Of a stretch of 64,000 bases of DNA, positions 59,615-64,000 are shown in pieces. Position 1 is the stretch's first letter. Every line of letters begins with the position of its first letter. The stretch comes from Kitasatospora azatica KCTC 9699. Its GTDB lineage: Bacteria; Actinomycetota; Actinomycetes; Streptomycetales; Streptomycetaceae. Location of the stretch: contig NZ_JQMO01000002.1 of assembly GCF_000744785.1 (NCBI RefSeq), positions 1,550,001-1,614,000 of the forward strand. The letters are read 5' to 3'. A program made the translations under genes and the position numbers. Below the pieces are notes generated by a model. The model was not told the DNA's origin, made no database searches, and worked only from the letters and a program-made list of their open reading frames with translations.

Positions 59615-59648
59615 CAGTTATTGGAAATGGCTTTCATTTTCCAAACTG
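59615..59648. promoter_or_regulatory. AT-rich quasi-palindrome, Zur/Fur-like operator candidate
   Basis: CAGTTATTGGAAATG (59615-59629), five bases, then CATTTTCCAAACTG (59635-59648). The sub-site TGGAAATGGCTTTCA resembles the Zur pattern TGAAAATnATTTTCA in 12 of 14 non-spacer positions. TTGACA is at 59585-59590. AT content stands out sharply from surroundings. Confidence 0.5.
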
Positions 59649-59676
59649 TGCTGGTCTTGTGAGAGGACGTGCCCCC

Positions 59677-60069
59677 ATGTCTCTGACTGTCTCCCCCGAG
59701 TTGCTCGCCCAGGCCGAGGCGGGCGAGGTGGCCGAGGCCGACTTCGTCGCCACGGTGCGCGAGTCGCTGCCCTTCGCGTACCGGATGGTTGAGGGCCTGA
59801 CCGCCGAACTCGCCGCCGGTGACGTGCCGTTCGCCGACAACCAGATCGAGCCGCCGTCCGACGCCGAGCGCGGCCAGCTGCTCCGGGCGATGGCCAGCGA
59901 CGCGATCCGGGGCAGCCTGGAGCGGCACTTCCGGGTGCGGCTGGCGTTCATGAACTGCCACCGGGTGGCGGTGTTCCCGATGGGCGCCGAGCAGGGGGCG
60001 GAGTACCGCAGCTTCACCTCGATGCGGGCGCAGCTGCTGAACCAGACGCCGGAGCTGCGCAGTTGCTGA
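59677..60069 (+). CDS. SCO5389-family protein
   Basis: 130 residues, matching what I recall of the SCO5389 family of streptomycetes: MSLTVSPELLAQAEAGEVAEADF, RESLPFAYRMVEGL, DNQIEPPSDAERGQLLRAMASDAIRG, RLAFMNCHRVAVFP and LLNQTPELR. Function unknown. The highly conserved C-H pair (NCHRVAVF) might bind a metal, which would suit a metal-dependent operator upstream. ATG 59677 follows GAGAGGA. Confidence 0.78.
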   Translation: MSLTVSPELLAQAEAGEVAEADFVATVRESLPFAYRMVEGLTAELAAGDVPFADNQIEPPSDAERGQLLRAMASDAIRGSLERHFRVRLAFMNCHRVAVFPMGAEQGAEYRSFTSMRAQLLNQTPELRSC

Positions 60070-60093
60070 GGCCGTGAGTCCGTCTAGTTGGTG

Positions 60094-60148
60094 AGCAGCA
60101 CAGGGCCCGGCCTCGAGCACTTCGCTCGGGGCCGGGCCCTGTGCTGCT
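60094..60148. terminator. Strong bidirectional terminator, 25-bp stem
   Basis: 25-bp stem with one wobble (60094-60118 / 60124-60148) and a five-base loop ACTTC, between the convergent SCO5389-family and acidic-protein genes. Confidence 0.92.
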
Positions 60149-60165
60149 AGCGGGGTGTTGCCGGG

Positions 60166-62034
60166 TCAGTCCGTGGAGCGGGCGGCGGAGACCGCCGCGC
60201 CGAGGGCCTCCTTGATGCGGGGGCCGAGGCGAGCGAAGCCGAGCTCCTTCATGGCGGCGCGGAGCAGGTCGTCGTCGCTGCGCTCGACCGAGTCGCCGTC
60301 GATCCAACGGACCAGGGCGAGCAGTTCCTCGGCGGAGTAGGCGGTGACCGGGCGACCCGGGGTGAGGTCGGGCTTCTTCGGGCGCCGGGCGTGCTTGGTG
60401 GCGCCGGACTCCTCGGGGAGGGGCTCGGCGGCGGGCTCTTCGACGAGCGCCTCCTCCGCGACCGGCTGCTCCGCGACAACGGGCGCCGCGACAACGGGCG
60501 CCTCGACGACAGGCTCCGCGACTGCGGGCTCCTCGACGAGCGCCTCCTCCGCGACAGCGGACTCCTCAACAACCGGCTCCGCGACTGCCGGCTCCTCCGC
60601 GACAGGCTCCTCGACAGCCGGCTCCTCCGCGACAGGCTCCTCGACAGCCGGCTCCTCCGCGACAGGCTCCTCGACTGCCAGCTCCTCGGCGACAGGCTCC
60701 TCGACAGCCGGCTCCTCGGCGACAGGCAGCTCCGCGACCGGCTCCTCGGCGGCAACGGGCTCCTCGATGACGAGGGGCTCTTCCTCCAGGGCGGGGGCGG
60801 GCGCCTCCTCCTCTTCGAGGGCGGGAGCGGCTGCCTCCTCCTCCACCACCGGGGCGGGCGCCTCCACCTTGGCGGGGGTGATCACCTCGGCAGCGGGCTC
60901 CGGGGCCGGCCCCGGGATCAGGATCTGCGCGGCCACCTCGGCCACCTCGGCCACCTCGGCCACCTCGGGCTCAGCAGCGAGCTCAACCTCAGTCTCGACC
61001 TCGGCCTCGACCTCATCGTCGGCCTCGGCCTCGGCCGCAACCTCGATCTCGGCTTCCGCCTCCGCCTCGGCCTCGTCCTCGAGCTCCGCCTCCGCCGCAA
61101 CCTCCGCCGCGTCCGAAACCGCTGCGGCCCGCAGGTACTCCGCATACGCAGCCTGCGCCACCGCCCGGTCCGCCCGAGCGGCCGTCAGCTCCGTGAGCAG
61201 CTCGCCGAGGCCGTCCGCCTCCAGCTCGCCGCGCAGCGTGCGCAGTTCGGGCAGGCGGTAGAGCGTGCCCTCGTCTGCGGCGAGCGCCTCCACCAGCGCG
61301 GCCAGCTCCTCGAACCCAAGCTCCGTCAGCTCACGGTCCGCCAGCAGCCGTGCCAGCGCGCGCAGCGCGGCGGACAGCGTGTCGGCCGCCAGCGCGGTGC
61401 TCTCCAGCAGTTCGGCGTCGACCGGTCGGGCACCGGTGGAGGTGCCGGCGGCGGGGGCCAGTGCCTGCCACTCGGCGCGCTCGGCGGCGGCGGCGACCAG
61501 GGCGGCGTGCAGCGCGTCGCGTCGCGGGCGGTCGGCGACGGCCAGTCGGCGGGCCTCCGCGCGCAGCCGACGGCGGTTGCCCCAGGAGAGCTTGAGGCCG
61601 CGTTCCTTGCGCCAGCTGCCGTTGGCGGTGGCTGCCGCGAGCGCGTCCAGGTCCGCCTCGTACGCACCCGAACGCAGCGTGGTGGCGGTGTCCTGGACCC
61701 GGCGCAGCAGGGCGACCAGGGTCACCACCTCGGCGACGGTGGCCGGTTCGCGCAGCGCGGCCTCGGCGGCGAGCCGCTCGGCGGCCTCGCGCAGGATCGC
61801 CAGGTCGCAGTCGCGCACCTCGGCCAGCACGGTGGAGGCGGCGCGCGCCTCCTCCGCACCCGTGACCGTCCCGGCGGCGGCGTACCAGGCGTGGGTGTCG
61901 GCGGCCAGCGTGAAGCCGCCCAGCTCGGCGTACCTGAGCAGGTTCTCGCCCAGGTCCGGTGCGGGGTCTGCGGCCGGACCGGCGGAGCGGTCCTGCAGCG
62001 GTACATCAGCGTTCTGCACGGGAAGCACTGTCAT
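60166..62034 (-). CDS. Acidic repeat protein with helicase-derived end domains
   Basis: 622 residues. N-terminal ~330 residues are long helices (AELGGFTLAADTHAWYAAAG, GSWRKERGLKLSWGNRRRLR) resembling, from memory, the helical insertion of large actinobacterial AAA helicase-nuclease proteins. Residues ~340-560 are extreme low complexity, Glu/Ala/Val/Pro repeats (EEPVAEEPAVEEPV). The last ~50 (SAEELLALVRWIDGDSVERSDDDLL, LGFARLGPRIKEAL) match the small C-terminal domain of the same helicases. No Walker motif is present. It starts at 62034 (MTVLPVQNAD). The role is unknown; a helicase-less paralogue or partner is inferred. Confidence 0.6.
   Translation of the reverse strand: MTVLPVQNADVPLQDRSAGPAADPAPDLGENLLRYAELGGFTLAADTHAWYAAAGTVTGAEEARAASTVLAEVRDCDLAILREAAERLAAEAALREPATVAEVVTLVALLRRVQDTATTLRSGAYEADLDALAAATANGSWRKERGLKLSWGNRRRLRAEARRLAVADRPRRDALHAALVAAAAERAEWQALAPAAGTSTGARPVDAELLESTALAADTLSAALRALARLLADRELTELGFEELAALVEALAADEGTLYRLPELRTLRGELEADGLGELLTELTAARADRAVAQAAYAEYLRAAAVSDAAEVAAEAELEDEAEAEAEAEIEVAAEAEADDEVEAEVETEVELAAEPEVAEVAEVAEVAAQILIPGPAPEPAAEVITPAKVEAPAPVVEEEAAAPALEEEEAPAPALEEEPLVIEEPVAAEEPVAELPVAEEPAVEEPVAEELAVEEPVAEEPAVEEPVAEEPAVEEPVAEEPAVAEPVVEESAVAEEALVEEPAVAEPVVEAPVVAAPVVAEQPVAEEALVEEPAAEPLPEESGATKHARRPKKPDLTPGRPVTAYSAEELLALVRWIDGDSVERSDDDLLRAAMKELGFARLGPRIKEALGAAVSAARSTD
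60440..61100. repeat. Low-complexity coding repeats
   Basis: Codons for E, A, V and P recur in units of about 12-30 bp; e.g. GACAGGCTCCTCGAC is repeated with small changes at least five times between 60600 and 60720. These lie in the acidic protein. Confidence 0.85.
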
Positions 62035-62192
62035 GGGAACGTCCGGTTCGTGGCGGGGCGGGCTGCGGCAGGGGGGGTGAAGCTGGAGACGGCCCGGCGG
62101 GCGCGGGTGCAGCGTAGTCCACGTCCTGCGGGTCCGTGCTGGTAGGTCAGGATACGGGTGGGCGTTCGAGCCTTGCACGCACCCGACCGTCC

Positions 62193-62227
62193 AGCGCCGG
62201 TCCGGCCGGTCCTGCCGGACAGGCGCT
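62193..62227. terminator. Terminator, with mismatch
   Basis: AGCGCC and GTCCGGC pair with GCCGGAC and GGCGCT (62193-62206 / 62214-62227) around a seven-base loop with one mismatch. It follows the TetR gene on the minus strand. The gap 62035-62414 otherwise holds only a weak -10 (TATCCT, complement of 62152-62157) for the acidic-protein gene. Confidence 0.55.
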
Positions 62228-62414
62228 AGCTGCCACTGTGCCGCGCCGACGCGGTCGAGTGCCGTGTGACACGCGCCCGAACGACCCGCCGCACCCCGGC
62301 CGGAGGAGGTTCCGGTCAGGGTGCGGGGGTGGTGGCGGACGGTCCGTCAGGCGGTGGCGGGAACGGCCGCGTGCGCGGCGCGGACCAGCCGGTCGTTCTC
62401 CGGGGCGCCGCCAC

Positions 62415-63137
62415 CTATTCCGCTTTGCGTGATCTCCTCGCCCGCCGGGCCGGTTTGGCCGTCGGCAGTTGCTCCAGCAGCAGGTCGAGGCCGCCGGCCA
62501 GCTCGCTCGGCGCGTCGTAGTCGCCGAGCAGCGGGGCCAGCTCGCGCAGGTGCGGGTATTCGATGACGGGTAGTCGGTGCAACCCGAGTCGCAGCAGCGG
62601 GTCGGGCTCGTCCGGGTTGTCCACCACCGGTCGTTTCTCCACCAGCAGGTAGCCGAGCACCCAGCCGACCAGTGAGCGGTAGAGCCGCAGCGTGGTGTGG
62701 TCGTCGTAGCCGCCCTGGGAGAGCAGGTCGAGCATCCGCTCGTTCAGGTGCAGCATCGGCGCGGGGCGACGGGAGATCGGGATCGCCAGCGGGCGGGTGA
62801 CCACCAGCGGGAAGACGGCCGGGTGGGCGGCGGCGACCGTGCAGAAGACCTGGGCGATCCGGTGCACCTCGCGGCGCCAGTCGCCGGCTCGGACCGGGCC
62901 CAGCTGGTCCAGCACCTCGCCGTAGAAGGCCTCGACCATGCCGTCCAGCAGCGCGTCCTTGCCGGAGGCGTAGCGGTAGAGCGCCATCGGCTCGACCCCC
63001 AGCTCGGTGGCCAGCCGGCGCATGGTGAGCGCGGCCAGGCCTTGACGGTCCGCCAGCTCGATCGCGGCGGCCAGCACCTTGGGCCGGGTGAGCCGCCCGC
63101 GCGCGGGCACGGCCCCACTTGCCGCTCTCGCCACCAT
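62415..63137 (-). CDS. TetR-family regulator with TetR_C-type ligand domain
   Basis: 240 residues. HTH at ~15-65: LAAAIELADRQGLAALTMRRLATELGVEPMALYRYASGKDAL, whose GVEPMALYRY is typical of the tetracycline-repressor subgroup. The C-terminal ligand pocket (~80-225) follows. The end is basic (PARRARRSRKAE). ATG 63137 has AGGAGG upstream. It is divergent from the S53 peptidase gene with a 218-base AT-richer gap. Confidence 0.9.
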   Translation of the reverse strand: MVARAASGAVPARGRLTRPKVLAAAIELADRQGLAALTMRRLATELGVEPMALYRYASGKDALLDGMVEAFYGEVLDQLGPVRAGDWRREVHRIAQVFCTVAAAHPAVFPLVVTRPLAIPISRRPAPMLHLNERMLDLLSQGGYDDHTTLRLYRSLVGWVLGYLLVEKRPVVDNPDEPDPLLRLGLHRLPVIEYPHLRELAPLLGDYDAPSELAGGLDLLLEQLPTAKPARRARRSRKAE

Positions 63138-63355
63138 GGGGGGCTCCTCCTCGCTCCGCCACCCCCTCGACCCTGCACTGACTCTGCACGCTCTTGACTC
63201 TGTACCCCCTTGACTCCCCCGCTATCAAGGGTAAAGCTAAGTATACAAAGTACATGTCCGACGTATGCGTACATGCGAAGTATGCCCTGTACGCCTCTCT
63301 CCCTGCTTGTCTTCTCCAGGCCTCGCCGAACCGGGGCCGAAAGCTGGTGACACCC
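63138..63355. other. Divergent promoter region with AT-rich GTAC repeats
   Basis: 63230-63292 is far more AT-rich than the rest of the window and holds repeated GTAC/GTAT words (GTATAC, GTACATG twice, GTATGC twice). This may be a regulator or promoter target for the TetR and S53 genes. I cannot delimit the operator. Confidence 0.45.
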
Positions 63356-64000
63356 ATGTCGCGCAGCCCCTACCTCGCCCTACCGGACAGCGACCGCGTC
63401 CCGCGCCCCGGCGCCAAGTTCGCCGGCCCGGCCAGCCCGACCGAGACCCTGTCCGTCACCGTCTACCTGCGGCGCGACCCCGACGCACCGGCCGCGCCCG
63501 ACCCCAACGAACTGGCCCTGGTGCCGCCGACCCAGCGCGTGGTGCCGGACGACGCCGCGTTCGACGCCTCGCACCGGGCCGCGCAGGCCGACCTCGACGC
63601 GGTCGAGCGGTTCGCCGCCGAGCACAACCTGATGGTCAGCGCGGTCAACCCGGTGGCCCGCAGCATGCGGTTGTCCGGCACCTCGGCCGACCTGTCCGCA
63701 GCCTTCCAGGTCACCCTGGCCCGCTACCGCTACCAGGACCGCGACGAGAACTGGCGCACCTACCGCGGCCGGGAGGGCGCGGTGCACGTGCCGACCGAGC
63801 TGGCCGGCGTGGTCACCGCCGTGCTCGGTCTGGACAACCGGCCGCTGGGTTCCAACCTGCTGCACCGTCAGGCGGCTCGGATGCCGATGGCCGATCTGGC
63901 CGCGGCCGACACCATCGCCGAGGCGCTACCGGCCGGCACCTTCCTGCCGGACGCGCTGGCCGGGCCGTACTCCTTCCCCGTCGGCTTCGACGGCACCGGT
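63356..64000 (+). CDS. S53 (sedolisin/kumamolisin-like) peptidase, N-terminal part
   Basis: The window ends in the gene; 215 codons are visible from ATG 63356. The residues match a pro-kumamolisin activation domain: LSVTVYLRRDP, FDASHRAAQADLDAVERFAAEHNL, RSMRLSGTSADLSAAFQV, GREGAVHVPTELAGVVTAVLGLDNRP. This propeptide is removed to activate a secreted acid-stable serine-carboxyl peptidase; the SEDxD catalytic part is beyond the edge. There is no N-terminal signal peptide, as in several bacterial sedolisins. Divergent TetR likely regulates it. Confidence 0.85.
   Translation, partial: MSRSPYLALPDSDRVPRPGAKFAGPASPTETLSVTVYLRRDPDAPAAPDPNELALVPPTQRVVPDDAAFDASHRAAQADLDAVERFAAEHNLMVSAVNPVARSMRLSGTSADLSAAFQVTLARYRYQDRDENWRTYRGREGAVHVPTELAGVVTAVLGLDNRPLGSNLLHRQAARMPMADLAAADTIAEALPAGTFLPDALAGPYSFPVGFDGTG

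Noticed and set aside
60340..62145. Long plus-strand open frames over the acidic-protein gene
   Set aside because: They are the opposite-strand image of E/A/V/P codons and have no protein family features.
1..64000. Insertion sequences, CRISPR array, prophage structural genes or rRNA genes
   Set aside because: No transposase, integrase, spacer-repeat array, phage protein or rRNA sequence was found; the tandem repeats are direct and without spacers.

Overview
The window comes from a very GC-rich actinobacterium. A five-gene conservon (histidine-kinase-like protein, roadblock protein, DUF742 protein, small GTPase, CYP157/CYP154-type P450s), a complete egtABCD ergothioneine operon, a DasR-like box on a chitinase promoter, many GTG/TTG starts, GTGA stop/start overlaps and leaderless promoters all point to the family Streptomycetaceae (Streptomyces, Kitasatospora or Streptacidiphilus). 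I cannot fix the genus or the replicon position from sequence alone.

Layout, left half. 1-3362: OpuC-type osmoprotectant ABC importer, cut by the left edge. 3519-4334: secreted lysozyme-fold transglycosylase. 4764-5567: methyltransferase. 5925-7679: secreted GH18 chitinase with a DasR-type operator in its promoter. 7835-10620: PEBP-like exported protein, FAD-linked oxidase, PPOX flavoprotein. 11063-13321: large secreted protein resembling the Agd3 deacetylase but apparently lacking its metal ligands. 13386-14089: operator and SDR gene remnant, then an ArsR-type regulator divergent from an S41 protease. 15371-19119: a truncated gene, a 3-hydroxyisobutyrate-dehydrogenase-like enzyme, a small methyltransferase and an unusual nucleotidyltransferase-S66 peptidase fusion. 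19297-21646: MFS exporter with TetR regulator. 21865-26364: egtA-B-C-D. 26491-31704: exported phosphoesterase, a TetR/AurF-like diiron oxygenase pair and a two-RCK ion-channel-like protein.

Layout, right half. 31995-37381: conservon with two P450s. 37536-39823: GntR(YtrA)-ABC operon. 39904-41165: a scar with a truncated XRE regulator, the 3' half of a tRNA-Ser gene and a MazF-like toxin-antitoxin pair, followed by an SDR/XRE divergent pair and an APH(3')-like kinase gene (to 43752). 43722-46452: hypothetical protein, uridine-kinase-like protein, FAD monooxygenase. 46459-52618: envelope-oriented block of polysaccharide deacetylase, MGDG-synthase-like glycosyltransferase, OmpR-type two-component system, and an ECF sigma factor fused to a zinc-binding anti-sigma-like motif, a membrane helix and an extracellular CAP domain. 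53252-60069: MarR regulator, S9 peptidase, small hypotheticals, DedA protein, class A penicillin-binding protein and an SCO5389-family protein. 60166-62034: very acidic repeat protein. 62415-64000: TetR regulator divergent from an S53 peptidase cut by the right edge.

A cross-cutting feature is short tandem repeats (6-24 bp units) that sit at gene ends, several across stop codons. The strongest candidates for undescribed biology are the ECF-CAP membrane sigma factor, the nucleotidyltransferase-S66 fusion, the apparent pseudo-deacetylase and the tRNA-Ser/XRE/toxin scar. No insertion sequence, CRISPR array or rRNA gene was seen.
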